From Lepas anatifera (Eukaryota > Arthropoda > Thecostraca > Lepadidae), in NCBI GenBank assembly GCA_034440635.1, contig JAOTON010001685.1, forward strand, positions 4,737,001 to 4,801,000: a DNA stretch of 64,000 nt, read 5' to 3'. This document shows positions 1-12,017 of the stretch, piece after piece (the first letter of the stretch is position 1; every line of letters begins with the position of its first letter). A program made the position numbers and the translations under genes. The notes beneath the pieces were generated by a model. That model searched no databases. It was given only the letters and a program-made list of their open reading frames with translations, and was not told the origin of the DNA.

Positions 1-3000
1 CAATTACATCCATCTACGACATAAAGTTGATCTTGTCTGATTTACGGTAAGTTAAGCCGGGACATATCCTGCAGGTTATTATCGAATAACTTTAATGCGC
101 AGTGGTACATCTTCCAACAGGAGTCGTATCGTGCAGTAACTGACGCATCTGCCCCTAAGCAGTGAACCGCACCCCTTGGGTACGGCAGCAGCCACCCGCC
201 CTGTTGGGGCACGTCTGAGAATTTCTGGGGTCACGCGGGGTGACGCTGCCTGTTCTCACGCCGATACGTCGCTCCGGTTAGCGTCGTGTGACGCCTGGTC
301 GAATTCCAGCGGCGGTCCCTGTCAACGGCACAATGCGCCCGAAACAGCGCCCTTTCTGCCCGGGCAGGTCCGTTGAATACAGCCGGTCGGTGGAGCGCCT
401 CTCGGCGGCGGAGCGCGGCCTGATGCCAATGGCCGCCGCACTGGGGGCTGAACATGCTGTAAACAGCGTGCAGACCAACCCCACCTGCCACGGGCACGAC
501 GACCCGCTCTCATTGCGACACTCAAATATGACATGAAGAGTGCGCATGTACCGCTCTGTACTGAATCGTTACCAGCAGGGATACTCAAGCTGGTCCATGT
601 ATATTTCGGAATGACACAATTGCATAGGTACTTTCGGGGTGCGCAAGTGCGACTCTTTTTACTACCTAAACTACCTCAACTACCTCAACGGATGACATTG
701 TTTTAAGAATGATTTCAATGATGTTTCTAAGTCTAATGTCAATGGATCCAAGCCAATCCACACACCAATTTAAAGAACATTGCACACAATTACCTCCTGT
801 GATACGTCTAGTCAGCAATACTAACTCAGGGAGACGGAGCCCAGCATTCTACCCACTCTTAGCACTGATCACATCGGAGAAACTGCATAGAAATGAGTTC
901 AATAAAACTAGTTTTGAACAAAAGCCTCTAGTAAGCAAGTGCCAGAGAGAGGTAGGACTGAAAAAATCCGTTTTTGCTCAGTCACTTAGCGACCTGCAGA
1001 TAGGACGCGCTCAGCAGACCTCTAATTAGCCGCCATCTCGGCTAATCGTTCCCGATGAAGAGATCGGTCGTTTCTACAGCGCTCGTTGAGAGAGGGGTTG
1101 GCTCACGCTATAGGCTCGGCCCGGCGGTCACGTGCCGTTCGCCGGCTGGCTCCGCCCCCTTCTCTGCTCTCCCCGAGCGGACGCCGGCCACCTGCCGCCG
1201 CCCGAGGCCAGGTCGGTGGCAGCTGCCCACCGACGACCCTCTCTCTCCAACTCCGGGACTGGTCGCCGGCACCTGTCCCGCAGCCACCGACCGCGACACC
1301 GAGTCGCGCCGCCGGACTTCGGCAGATGTCGCGCACGACTCTGCCAATCACAGCGGCCGCAGCTGCCCCACCATGGATGCCTCAGATCAAACCCAGCTGC
1401 CTCCCACGTACCTCCTGGAAGAATTACCGCTCGTTCTCCGAGATGACGCCCACACAACAGAATTAGCCTGCGTTCACTCAACGCCAATTTATCCGACTAA
1501 TCTGGTTAATCCCTCTAATCAAGTTAATGTCGTCTCTGGCTGCGGCTGGGCCGCGTGCGATGCTGTGCGCCTGTCTCGTTCGCAGTCAGCAGTAACGTGC
1601 GGGCCGCTCCTGCAGACAGCGCTCGGCCATTACCGATACATCGCCTCTGATGCGACAGCAATAATGACCGTTGATCAGGCGCTGCGTTGCCACCGAATAT
1701 CTGGCAAAAAATTGATGGGGATGGTCTCTGCGATACGACGGGGACGAGGCTATATTTTCCCCGCGACTGCGCCGTTGGGTTGGAGTTGGCGGCGAGGTCG
1801 CTGCGCACCAACCATGCGCCTGAGAGCGCTGCCACCGCTCCACAAATGGGTTTCCGTCCCACTGCAGGACGACAGGGCCGTAAATCAGCGGTACCATCGC
1901 CGCTGGGCATGGTGCGTGTCACTCGGCCAGGAGACCGGGCTGCACCCAGTCACACAGTTAACACGCACAGTTCTCGCTGGCCGAGCAATTAAGACCATAA
2001 CTTAGCGTTATGAACACTGGGCCGGCCAGCAGTAACGAGTTTAACCGCAGTGCCGTCAGCGCGTTACTCGGCGGCGGCGTTACGACGGCGGAAGCTTCTG
2101 AGTAGGTCGTCAGGAGGCGCGCCCTGTCGCTGCGCCTGAGAACTGAGGCCTTGACGCCGACTTCAGACTTCGCACACCAGCCTCCCCACACCGTGACACA
2201 AGCGCCGACCTCAAAACCAATTTCATGGTATATCGGCAGTACAAATACTCGCGTCGATAGCCGGCGCCGAGTCCTCGAAGGCGATTTCAAGCCTGATCAG
2301 CAGGCACTCAGACTGGCGACGGTGGCTGGCGGGATTTCTGCAGCGATTTCAGGCTTCTTCAGCTGGTGTAAAGCGCGCGACATTGACGCCGGGGCAGCAG
2401 CGGTGACGGCGGCCGTGAACAGAACAGGGGCGGACCTGTGTGAGAGCTGCCACAAAGCCGAGCTGCTGCGGCGCCCGCCTCGACAGATGGGAGGCTGGCC
2501 ACACTCGCGCAGACCCATTGAGCTGGCGTGTCGGCTTTGTGCGGCGGCGGCTCTGCGGTGTCCCGCCGCCGGTGCTCTTTTCACGGTCTCCGCCGGGACA
2601 CGCTGGCACCAGGGGACGCTGAATGCGGTTAGCGTCAGGGGACGCGAGTCCCGGCGGAAATAGCACCACGCCGTTCGCACGAGACGTCACCGAACGGCGT
2701 GGCGCGATACGAGCAAGTCGAGCGAGCTGGCTCTCTCGAAGCAGCAGACAGGCGGTGTGCAGGGAGCTGGCCTGATGTCTCTGACCCGGGGAGAGATACA
2801 GAGGGGACGTACCTCACGACTGGGGTCCAGAGCCGATGTGGACACCTGGAGAGCGGCTCTCTCCCGCCCCAGCGGCAGCTACGGCGATCGGTGGTGCTAC
2901 CATTAATCGGGGGCCATCTGGCAGGTCGCGGGAGTCAGCAGGCGCGCGAGGACCCGCGAAACCGAGCCAAATCGGGACAGCAGGGCGCCAGGCCGCCCAG

Positions 3001-3230
3001 CTCACTGTCTCAGAGGGCGCGAACAACTGGTCATATGTCAGACTTTGCCAATCAGCGGTCGGCACCACCCGATAATTGATGGGGCCGGGCGTTTTTCTGG
3101 CTTGTCGGTACGTTGGCGGCACAGAGGCAGGTTGGGCAGATGGCTGGGGCAGTTTTTACCTGGGTGGCGAACCAGGTAGTCAGCACCCGTCTACTCTCCA
3201 GTCGCTGTCTCTCCTACCCAATCACATATT
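1..3230. other. GC-rich, CpG-rich island region, no supported gene
   Basis: From about 1,060 to 3,120 the base composition is strongly GC- and CpG-rich, and open frames of 80-316 codons occur on both strands over the same bases. That is the expected result of few stop codons in GC-rich DNA. I find no recognised domain, no consistent splice structure and no repeat period. The flanks (1-1,050 and 3,120-3,230) are of ordinary composition. It may be a promoter or enhancer island of a gene lying outside the window; that is inference. Confidence 0.4.
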
Positions 3231-3780
3231 GGCGCTAGCGCAATAGGTTAGACTGAAGGTCATCTCGGCACTTACTGGATTCCTGAGCTTGGCAATTCTC
3301 ATCTCGGTTTCTTCGAGCTCCATGAGTCTACGGTTCTGTTCTTTGTAATAACTACAATTTTCCATTGTGAAATCTCGGCAGCACACTCAATGTATTCCTT
3401 CATTTGAGGCTCCTTTCATTCTGTTGAAAGATTCTGCAAGATCAATGTAAAAGAAGACATACACATCAGTGTACTGCACTGATAATTGAAGCCATTAATA
3501 AGTCCATGAATAGGTCGTCCATGAATAAGTCATCGCTGCATCTTGGTTCGAATCTAAATGAATTTCAAGTAGGCCAGGGAGTAATAGAGCAATACCACAG
3601 GAGCAAGAAGGCGTATTGCGTGTTTAAGTCTATGTAGCAGTACAAAACACGTGATCTTATCACTCACTTGATAGCATATCTCTATTTTATCTGAATCTAA
3701 GAACGATGAGCCCAGGATTTTAATAGTATGTCTACAAGGCTTGTATAGAAGGGAGAGAAACAGGGTCATATATATTCAGC
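3231..3780. other. AT-richer spacer, nothing recognised
   Basis: No gene, RNA or element recognised. There is only a short local duplication near 3,500-3,530 in which the string CCATGAATA occurs twice. Confidence 0.4.
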
Positions 3781-4800
3781 ATGAAACTAACGAGCGGCCA
3801 GCGGAAGGGACAGTGGGCAGCACGCAGTCGCCATATGCTCCGTGAGCGGTGACTGAGAGGAGCGCTGAGCCACAGCGCCGGGTCGGTGGCGAGGGGACAC
3901 GGGCCGCGCTCATTACGTCTCCTAATGAGAGCCCCGGCGGTGGGGGCGGCATTGTGCCGTCTGGCCGACATTGTTCCAGACCGAGTGACACGGTGGCCAG
4001 CTGCTGCTCTTCTAATCCCACCGCACCGGCCTGCAAGCCGCCTCCAGCGCCGGAGCTTCCCGCGGCGACCGCAACCGGCAATTACGCGCACCGCCGTTTA
4101 GTCCGGCTTTGTATGGCGCGTCAATAAAGCAGGCCCGCTTCAGTGTGGTGTTTCAATTAGGGCGCCGGTGGTTTTCTCTCGGCGCACACAGTGGTGATCA
4201 GCAAGTCAAAAATGCTGCCGCCGGACTGCTGGCTGCGGGTCTGACAAGGTTAGCCGGGCAGGTGCTGCGGTAATGGTGGTAAGCGGTGTGGCCGGCAGCG
4301 ACGGCCGAGGTCGGCAGAGCCTGCGCCTCGCTCCTGACCGACTCAGCCGCCCTGGCGCGGGTGGCCCGCACCAGACCAACACAATCTCAGATACATGCAG
4401 TCTGCTGAAACAATGGCCATCACGCTGACTGCACGCGCTGGTGTTTTAATGATGGCGTAATTTCGGCACCGAGAGGACGCGGTGGCTGGGGTGGCTTGGT
4501 GTGGCGCAACTGCAGGCTTTGGTGGGCCGAGATTGGGAGGACGCCGGCGGACGGCTGCTGCTTCCCAGCCCTGAGCACGTACATGGCGGCCAATCACGTT
4601 AAATAGCGGCGAATTATGACCACATCATTTTTGTGGGCTTGTACACATGACCAGTCGCCCTTGTAATTAAAGCGAAGAGTGAGCTCAGCTGCTCCTGAGT
4701 GGAGGCGGCCACGTGTGTGGCAGTAGCTGCAACAGCCTCACGTATATGAAACCTCTCCCTGTACCACCGCGGACCGACAAACTCGAGACGTAGGAGAAAA
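3781..4800. other. Second GC-rich island, no supported gene
   Basis: A GC- and CpG-rich block with overlapping short open frames on both strands and no conserved motif. Like the blocks at 1.1-3.1 kb and 5.4-6.1 kb, it resembles CpG-island-type regulatory DNA more than coding sequence. Confidence 0.35.
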
Positions 4801-5390
4801 CGGTCAGTCACGAAAAAGTCAGGCAGATGAGCGCTTCAAACAGCCCTGCCGACTGCGGTATACATTTCGTGAATTGATTGTTAGTGATGAGCACCTGCCA
4901 AGCACTCGAGCCACGATTGCACCGATCTCGGAAGTAACCAAGAGATCATCAAATGGCTTAATAGGCACCTGCTTCATTGTTGCAAGTGGCTGCTATGCGA
5001 GTGCCGAATTTCTCTCATTTCATCATACCCGCAGCCGTGTTGTTGCTGTAATTGTTGCATGTATTACAATAGGACTAAGTTTCATTCGTTAAACCAGCGT
5101 CTTCAGTCTTTATTCCGGCCCCAAAATTCCCCTTGAAGTGACAGCCATACCAAGTGTGACTGCTTTGGGCTGCTGATAAGCATCGTCAATTCAGTTACCT
5201 AAAAAATACATAAATTTACCCACTCTTTGCAAGAAAAGCAGCAATGAATACGTCAAATGATGTATACTATACAATTCTGCACTGAAGTTTTGTTGTCAAG
5301 AAGGTTTTCAGGCGTATTGATTCAGCACACCATGCGTAGTGTTTTCCGTCCAGCTATCGCATTATCAACATAAAGTATTTTCCAAGAACT
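4801..5390. other. Spacer, nothing recognised
   Basis: Ordinary-composition DNA. I see no coding signal, repeat or palindrome. Confidence 0.4.
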
Positions 5391-6150
5391 CCTGAGGGAG
5401 AGGCGTCACACCTCACAAGGCGCCGCCGTCACCTGCGGACCCCCGGCACGTGCGCGGCGCGCGCCGCTCCGCCGACCCCTGATCTCCGGTTACCCCGGCC
5501 GTAGCCGCAGGCGCGCTGCCCCCTGAGGCTAAGTGTCAGTCGACATCAGAGCTCCAGCCGGCGAGAGGGTGAGGGGGAGCCCGCATCACCTGGCAGCCGG
5601 CACGCTATCGCTGTTTTCCGATCAGCGCGGCCGCCACCTGCCCGCCCCAGGCGCCGCTACCCCGTCCCGCCGGGTCTGCCCGCACAGAGCGGCGGAGCCG
5701 GGACAGAGCGGGGGAGGACGACACGGGTCCGACCGCGGACTCGACCCCCGCCGGCTCCACAGTAGCCGACCGCAGCTGCCTGAGGTTCCAGAGGGCAGTC
5801 GTGACGTCAGCTGGCGGTGCGGAGAGGCAGTGGCGCGAGACGTCTGGCGCGGGCGGAACATCCGCCGCCAAAGGCACCGGCGGCCCGCCCTCTACACGGT
5901 AAAGGGCTTCCCTCCGCCAGCCTGCGTCAATTAAGTCGCAGCTCGTGAGGCGGTAAATGCTCCTTGCTAATGATAACAACATGCGCTGCTCCTGACGCGG
6001 CGGCCGTTACGCTGGTCGATGGGGCGTGACAGTAAGCTGAGGGGTTTGATGGACGGCTACCAGGCCCGGCGGCCGTCTCCCCTCCATCGCACAACTGGCT
6101 TCCTCTCTGCCCCCGTTTCGTAACCATTAATCCCACACGGCGCTAAAGGA
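5391..6150. other. Third GC-rich island; possible minus-strand exon
   Basis: CpG-rich DNA. A minus-strand frame stays open for 125 codons (5,605-5,982) and includes a stretch reading ALWNLRQL, which looks somewhat protein-like, but no family is recognisable. Plus-strand frames over the same bases are equally open, so composition alone may explain it. It lies 3' of the minus-strand coiled-coil gene and could in principle hold one of its missing exons, but I could not show a splice-phase match. Confidence 0.25.
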
Positions 6151-6191
6151 AGCGGTGCTAAAACAGGCGCTTCGGCGCCGCCGGTTAGTTT

Positions 6192-7179
6192 GGCACTTCT
6201 GGACGTGCTGTTTGTGTCCTACACTCCTTGGCACTGTTGGACGTGCTGTTTATGTCCTACAGGCCGTGGCACTGTTGGACGTACTGTTTGTGTCCTACAG
6301 GCCTTGGCACTGTTGGACGTGCTGTTTATGTTCTACAGGCCGTGGCACTGTTGGACTTGCTGTTTATGTCCTACAGGCCGTGGCACTGTTGGACGTGCTG
6401 TTTGTGTCCTACACTCCTTGGCACTGGTGGACGTGCTGTTTGTGTCCTACAGGCCTTGGCACTGTTGGACTTGCTGTTTGTGTCCTACACTCCTTGGCAC
6501 TGGTGGACGTGCTGTTTGTGTCCTACAGGCCTTGGCACTGTTGGACGTGCTGTTTATGTCCTACAGGCCGTGGCACTGTTGGACGTGCTGTTTGTGTCCT
6601 ACAGGCCTTGGCACTGTTGGACGTGCTGTTTATGTTCTACAGGCCGTGGCACTGTTGGACGTGCTGTTTATGTCCTACAGGCCGTGGCACTGTTGGACGT
6701 GCTGTTTGTGTCCTATAGTCCGTGGTACTGTTGGACGTGCTGTTTGTGTCCTACAGGCCTTGGCACTGTTGGACGTGCTGTTTATGTCCTACAGGCCGTG
6801 GCACTGTTGGACGTGCTGTTTGTGTCCTATAGTCCGTGGCACTGTTGGACGTGCTGTTTGTGTCCTACAGGCCTTGGCACTGTTGGACGTGCTGTTTGTG
6901 TCCTACACTCCTTGGCACTGGTGGACGTGCTGTTTGTGTCCTACAGGCCTTGGCACTGTTGGACTTGCTGTTTATGTCCTACAGGCCGTGGCACTGTTGG
7001 ACTTGCTGTTTATGTCCTACAGGCCGTGGCACTGTTGGACGTGCTGTTTGTGTCCTACACTCCTTGGCACTGTTGGACGTGCTGTTTGTGTCCTACAGGC
7101 CGTGGCACTGTTGGACGTGCTGTTTGTGTCCTACACTCCGTGGCACTATTGGACGTGCTGTTGGTGTCCTATAGTCCAC
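6192..7179. repeat. 38-bp minisatellite, exactly 26 units
   Basis: A tandem array whose unit begins GGCACTGTTGGACG and continues GTGCTGTTTGTG. Unit starts fall at 6,192 and at 38-bp steps to 7,142, so 26 units fit without any insertion or deletion. Variation is by substitution at a few linked positions: TTTGTG or TTTATG; CAGGCC, CACTCC or TAGTCC; ending TT or GT; and CTGTTGG or CTGGTGG. Because 38 is not a multiple of 3, the array is read in all three frames in rotation. No unit contains a plus-strand stop, so three long open frames arise. They are artefacts of the repeat. Confidence 0.95.
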
Positions 7180-7851
7180 GGCCAGCCGCCTCGCTGAGGA
7201 GTATGACAGCTCTCACCCAGTGGAGTGACTCCGGGCACTGTTCTGACGTTACAACATCATGGAGTGACACCGACCAGTCCTTGTGATAAGTCACACACAG
7301 ACCTGCCCTACCACCACCACCTGACCCGTGGCGTCATGAAACTTCAGTCCGACGGTGTGGGGGTTCCAACCAGTACACTGGTGTGCTCCGTGTATGCATG
7401 AATTTACCCACCATATATTCCCCCGGAAAAGGAGGGGAGAGATGACACGCGCATTTTGTCTCACATTCCATTAGTGAGGAATCATTGCACCCCTACTGGG
7501 GAGGATTGAAATTCAACCAAGCACGTGCCTCTGCTGCTACTGAAGGGGCTCTTAATACTCCAGGAGAGAGACGATACCCCTTCAGCTTCTTCGGTTACAG
7601 CCCTCGCACCGCCGTTGGTAATAAAAACCTGAAGCTACTACACAGAAGCTAACACAGTTGCTACAATGACCGAGCGAGTTCACAAATGGAAACCAAATTT
7701 TACGGTGCACTCGTTAATCTTCAGGCTTATACTCTGCGAATGGTCACTGCAGCCTCCACAAGAAAGAATTCGTTGTGAAATCATTGTTTACTACATTCAT
7801 GAGTCGGATAATATCCTCTTCCTGTCCCGCGTAAAACGTATTCAGTACAGG
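7180..7851. other. Spacer between the minisatellite and the hAT-like element
   Basis: Short open frames only. No recognised gene, RNA or repeat. Confidence 0.4.
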
Positions 7852-8019
7852 AACACAATCAGTGGCGGCGGATAAAGGAGGGCAAGAGAGGGCAGTTGCC
7901 CCCCGCAATATTATCAGAGGGGCCCCCGGAAAAATATGCAATTTTAGCTTGGTTCTTTTCTGAAAGTTCATGAACGACCTGACTGAGCCCTCAGCAGTTT
8001 CTCGGTTTGGACAGTGTCC

Positions 8020-8910
8020 GAGCTTTATCTCAGGGGCCCTGAGCTTGGGCTCGGGGCCCCTCTAGCTTGGGCTCGGGGACCCTCTAGCTTGGCCTTTAGG
8101 GGCCCCCAGGCTTAGCCTAAAGGAACCCTCCGAGCCTGGTCTCAGGGGTCCCAGAACTTGGTCCAAAGGGCCACCGAGCCTGGTATCAGGGCCCCCACTC
8201 TGTCTCAGGGGCCCCCGAGCTGTTCCTCGCCCCCCCGAGCTTTGTCTCAGGGACCCCCAAGCTTGGTCTAAGGGGCCCCCAAGGCTGGTCTCAGGGCACC
8301 CAAGCTTAGGTTTAAGAGAGCTCCCCGAGCTCGGTCTCAGGGGCCCTGAGATTATCTAAGGGGCTCCGGAGCTTGTCTAAGGGGCCCCGAGCGTGGTCTC
8401 AGGGGCCCTCCAAGATTGGTATAAGGGGGCTTCGCAGATTGGTCTAAGGGGCCCCGAGATTGGTCTTAAAGGGACCTTTAGCTTGGTTTCAGGGGCCTCA
8501 AGCTTGGTTTCAGAGGCCGCCAAGCTTGGTCTCAGGAGCCCCCGGGCTTGGTCTCAGGGCCCCCGGAGCTTGGGCTCGGGGGCATTTGAGCTTGATCTCT
8601 AGGAGCCCCCCTCCAAGCTTGATCTCAGGGGGCCACCGAGCTGTGTCTCAGGGCTCGAACTTGGTCTCAGGGGGGCCTCCGAGATTGGTCTAAGGGGCTC
8701 CCGAGATTGGTCTTAGGGGGCCTTGAGCTTGGTTTCAGGGGCCTCCAAGCTTTGTTTCAGAGGCCCCCAGACTTGGTCTCAGGGGCCCCGAGCTTGGTCT
8801 CAGGGGCCCTGAGCTTGGGCTCGGGGGCCTTCGAGCTTGATCTCTAGGAGCCCCCAAGCTCCGTCTCAAGGAGCCCCGAGCTGTGTCGCAGGGCCCCGAG
8901 CTTGGTCTTG
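8020..8910. repeat. Degenerate GC-rich minisatellite
   Basis: Dozens of diverged units of about 20-25 bp built on the theme GCTTGGTCTCAGGGGCCCC. The period drifts and units vary by substitution and indel, unlike the rigid 38-bp array 1 kb to the left. It lies wholly inside the hAT-like element. Open frames here are repeat artefacts. Confidence 0.85.
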
Positions 8911-9168
8911 TGTGTGCTCAAGTCAGTATGCCTGTCATTTGCGTTTTTTTCTGTGTCGATATAGACGACAGCATCAAAGCGCCCCCAGTTCTCATTCTGC
9001 AGGAGACGGAATTTTCCGAAAAAATGCTCAGAATATAATAATTCGTGTTACTTACCATGTTTTATTATGTAGATGCATACGAACAAACAGCGTTCACTTT
9101 TAAAAAAGAACTATTTGCGTCGGAAGGGCGTTGCTGTACCGTTATTATAATTTTGATAAACTCCTAAC

Positions 9169-9387
9169 GTGACGCTCGAGGTTAAAGCTTTGACGTTCAA
9201 TGTCCGAGGCTTACGTGATCCTATAAAACGCAGATCCATATTTCGACATCTACATGTTAAATACGCTGCTTATTTTGCTGTACTGCAGGAAACATATTCC
9301 AGCTTGGAATCCGAGATCGTGTGGAAAATCGAATGGGGAGGCAAAACCATTTTTCGCACGGGCCAACTAAACAACAGGGAGGAATAA
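9169..9387 (+). pseudogene. Truncated L1/Tx1-type LINE endonuclease N-terminus
   Basis: A 72-codon frame reads LTFNVRGLRDPIKRR near its start, then LQETYS, then EWGGKTIF. This order (FNVRGL, K-R-R, LQETHS-like, W-x-EWGG) is characteristic of the N-terminus of the APE-type endonuclease of L1-group non-LTR retrotransposons. The frame decays soon after (stop at 9,387), and the nested TIR element begins at 9,438. No reverse transcriptase is attached. It is a dead fragment carried inside the hAT-like element and comes from a different LINE lineage than the large LINE at 33-38.8 kb. Confidence 0.7.
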
Positions 9388-9437
9388 CCATTTTTGTACT
9401 GGGCCAAATACAACTTTTACAATTTGTGACGGTTATG

Positions 9438-9558
9438 CAGGAGCGGAACCAGGATTTTGCTAGGGGAGTGGCTGAGCTTTGAAAAATGGCGAAAAAGGGG
9501 AATAGGGCGAAAAATGGCGAAAATGGGGCAAAGTTCCAGCCCCCTGGATCCGCCCCTG
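9438..9558. mobile_element. Short TIR element (MITE), 121 bp
   Basis: Begins CAGGAGCGGAACCAGG and ends CCTGGATCCGCCCCTG, an inverted pair differing at two positions. The interior is A/G-rich with the word ATGGCGAAAA repeated. The termini look hAT-like, but I see no flanking target duplication. It is nested in the larger hAT-like element. Confidence 0.6.
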
Positions 9559-9712
9559 CACCTAGGCCTCTGACCTTAGGCAGCAAGGCCCAACCAATCT
9601 ATTGCAGTTTTTAGGGGGGCCTTGCTGCCGAGGGGACCCCATCGTCAAGGGGGCCCCCTGGAAAAATTATTGCCCCCATCCGAAAAGAGCATCCGCCGCC
9701 ACTAAACACAAT

Positions 9713-9980
9713 CTATTAGCACCGGAGAGTTTTTTTGTCAGAGGACGTTTTGCATTAGAAACTTTGAATTTAAAACTGACTTTCTTTAAACACAAGGATT
9801 AAGGGCTTGGATCTTAATTTTGTTTTTGTTTTATTGGGGTGAGAGAAGTGGCCATTAGAAGGAATTTAGAATTTCCTCAGTCCTTAAGAGATGATTGGAA
9901 TTTTCCCTATCCATGAGTGAACCCAACATTTCCAATGGTGGGTGTGGGGGGTGTATGTATGTACATAATCAGGAGCACCA
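9713..9980. other. Spacer, nothing recognised
   Basis: No coding signal and no repeat detected. Confidence 0.35.
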
Positions 9981-9984
9981 TCCC

Positions 9985-10160
9985 AACTAGAGAGGGGGCG
10001 CCAATTTTGGACGGTGAAACCTGTCAGATGGGCGCCAAATTCTATCGGGGGCGCCGATACTCGCATCCTGGGGGAGGGAGTGGGAACTGACATTTCAGGG
10101 GGCACCATCGACCTTTCAGGAGGAAAGTGGCCCACTTGCCCCACCCCTGCATCCGCTACT
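9985..10160. repeat. Dispersed GGGCGCCA-type repeat, copy 1
   Basis: Contains GGGGGCGCCAATTTT, GCATCCTGGGGG, CATTTCAGGGGGCACC and a CCCCTGC end. The same blocks in the same order appear at about 48,190-48,370. The two are diverged copies of one repeat of unknown class, probably a short DNA element. Confidence 0.5.
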
Positions 10161-10640
10161 CTCAATATCAGCTAACCAATTAATCCCTGCTAATTTCATC
10201 AGGCCGTGTCTGCAACGTATACATTATGGACCAGGCGTTGTATGCATTGTGCAGATCTCTTATACAGTCACCAAAATATCAGGTCACTTTAGAGCAAAAC
10301 CGGTCAGATGCCATGAAAGCATTTTCCTAGAAGGTTGCGTGCTGCCAATCTGGTGCTTGTGAAACCACCACGGGCCCGCTGCAAATATGCGGGAGAGTTT
10401 AACTCAGGATCCTTGGCGACAGTCCAGTGCCATGGACTGTGCTATGAATTCGACATACTTTTCTCTGTATCTGGAATTGCAAGTTTCACTTCAGTAGATT
10501 TTTAGTAAAACATTAACTTGCTTCTGTGATGAACGGCATACTCACAGATACCACAATGTGTTAGTGGAGGGAATAAATATATATTTTTGTTTGTGCACAA
10601 TCTTCAGTAATAACGAATACTACATTTAACGAAACACTGA
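10161..10640. other. Spacer, nothing recognised
   Basis: No gene, RNA or repeat recognised. Confidence 0.35.
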
Positions 10641-11190
10641 TTTCAGGGTTGATTGCCCGTCAAGATGGAGACGCGTGGACCGACCCGTCCGCTGTGAGGC
10701 CAGCGTCACCGGCAGGTGGTCAGCTGAATCCGGCGGCCGCCCGCCTCGCGCAGGTGGCAGACGGCTCAGCCGCCCATCTCAAGTCACCTCGGCCTCTGTC
10801 GCCGATCGCGGCAACGCTCGACTGGTGAAATACCGTCGGCCCAGCTCTGCAACGACAGCCATCTGCTCCAGACGAGGCCGTCTTCGGCAGCTGAGGCCGC
10901 GCAGGTGGCTACTGCAGGCATCTGCCCACACCGAGTTGCAGCGTCCCAGCACTAACGAGCAGCTGCGCCGATCAGCTGCCCTCTCTAACGACAACACGGC
11001 TGAGGTTTTAGCCGAAACGACGTCGGCAAAGCTGCACCAGGGCTGGAGACACGCAACGTGCACTGCCGTGCACGTGGGATCTGTGGCTTATGTCAGACGG
11101 CCGTCTGCCCGTGAAAATAGATTATCTCGTCAGAACTGTTGCACTACGAACAAATGGGCTCGAGGCTCCTCAGGGAAAATGTGAATCTGA
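10641..11190. other. GC-rich block with an open frame on both strands
   Basis: A plus-strand frame of 169 codons (10,675-11,184) is rich in Arg, Ser and Ala, with no motif I recognise. A minus frame of 94 codons overlaps it. Composition explains both equally well. Treat as unproven. Confidence 0.2.
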
Positions 11191-12013
11191 CTCGGCCCAA
11201 ACATAATTGTTGCTCCGGAAAGTGACAGCTCTGTTAAAAAATGTGTGAAACATATGCAGATCACTTATCATGCTGATATAAAAATGGCTCTCCATTGCCT
11301 TCTTAACGTCGAGTTTTGGCTTGTCATTTTCCTTTTTAGTGGTGACAGCAGGTTACGAAAGAGTGGCGTGTTTCAGCAGTCCTCTCGGCATCTCTCAATC
11401 TCTTCACTATTGCTGGGACGACCCTAGTTAACATTAACATGAACATCGCATACACTTTCAGCGCCTTAGTGCACTTTGGGAAGGTGGGTCAGTAGCTTAA
11501 ATAGTTGATTCGACTCCGCGATGATCAGTTATACAAGTAAAATCTTTCCTGAAAGTTTCAGTATGAATAGAAAAAACGCGGTCACATGACTAAAAAAACC
11601 CAATGGATACGAATTTATGTGGTTTTTGCGATCGAAACAACACATTTACTGCGATTGTAAAAAACACTAAATATCATTAATTTCAGGAGTTAAAAAGAGG
11701 ACCAGTATCATAACAGGAGAACAAAACACGGTAAGCCAGCTGTTGTTTGCAGCCCTGGTTTTTATGTTTACCAAATTATCGGGAATATGCATGGTAGGCT
11801 CATCAGGTCAACAGTACTCTAAGTGATAAAAAATATATAGGAAAACAATTGTTATCTTGGATATTTAGCTCAATACACCCTTTGCCATATTACAAATGCA
11901 GATTTTGTTTGCCCTGGGTGTGAATGAGACGCAACTTCAGGTACGACCGTTTTATTTGCCGTGAGGGTACGCGAAACAAATGAACTGACCTCATCTCAAT
12001 AATTACATCGCTT
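11191..12013. other. Spacer, nothing recognised
   Basis: AT-richer DNA without coding signal or repeats. Confidence 0.35.
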
Positions 12014-12017
12014 TTAA

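Larger units (their letters stand above)
7860..9704. mobile_element. Non-autonomous hAT-like element with perfect 8-bp TSD
   Basis: The left end reads CAGTGGCGGCGGAT from 7,860. The right end reads ATCCGCCGCCACTA up to 9,704, an inverted copy with one terminal mismatch. The 8 bp on each side are identical: AACACAAT at 7,852-7,859 and again at 9,705-9,712. An 8-bp duplication with CAG..CTG-type termini is the signature of hAT transposition. No transposase frame is present. The interior holds a GC-rich degenerate minisatellite (about 8,020-8,910), a fragment of an L1-type endonuclease (9,169-9,387) and a smaller TIR element (9,438-9,558). It must therefore have been mobilised in trans. Confidence 0.85.

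Noticed and set aside
1055..2005. 316-codon plus-strand open frame in the first GC island
   Set aside because: Overlapping frames on both strands are also open in this GC-rich block, and there is no recognisable domain or repeat-free protein character.
6192..7179. Possible CRISPR-like regular repeat array
   Set aside because: Units are contiguous without spacers and the surrounding DNA is eukaryotic.
6155..7286. Three long overlapping plus-strand frames of 187-352 codons
   Set aside because: All are translations of the 38-bp tandem array in different frames; the peptide repeats simply mirror the DNA repeat.
8393..8700. Frames with GLKGTFSLVSGAS-like repeats
   Set aside because: They are translations of the GC-rich degenerate minisatellite inside the hAT-like element.
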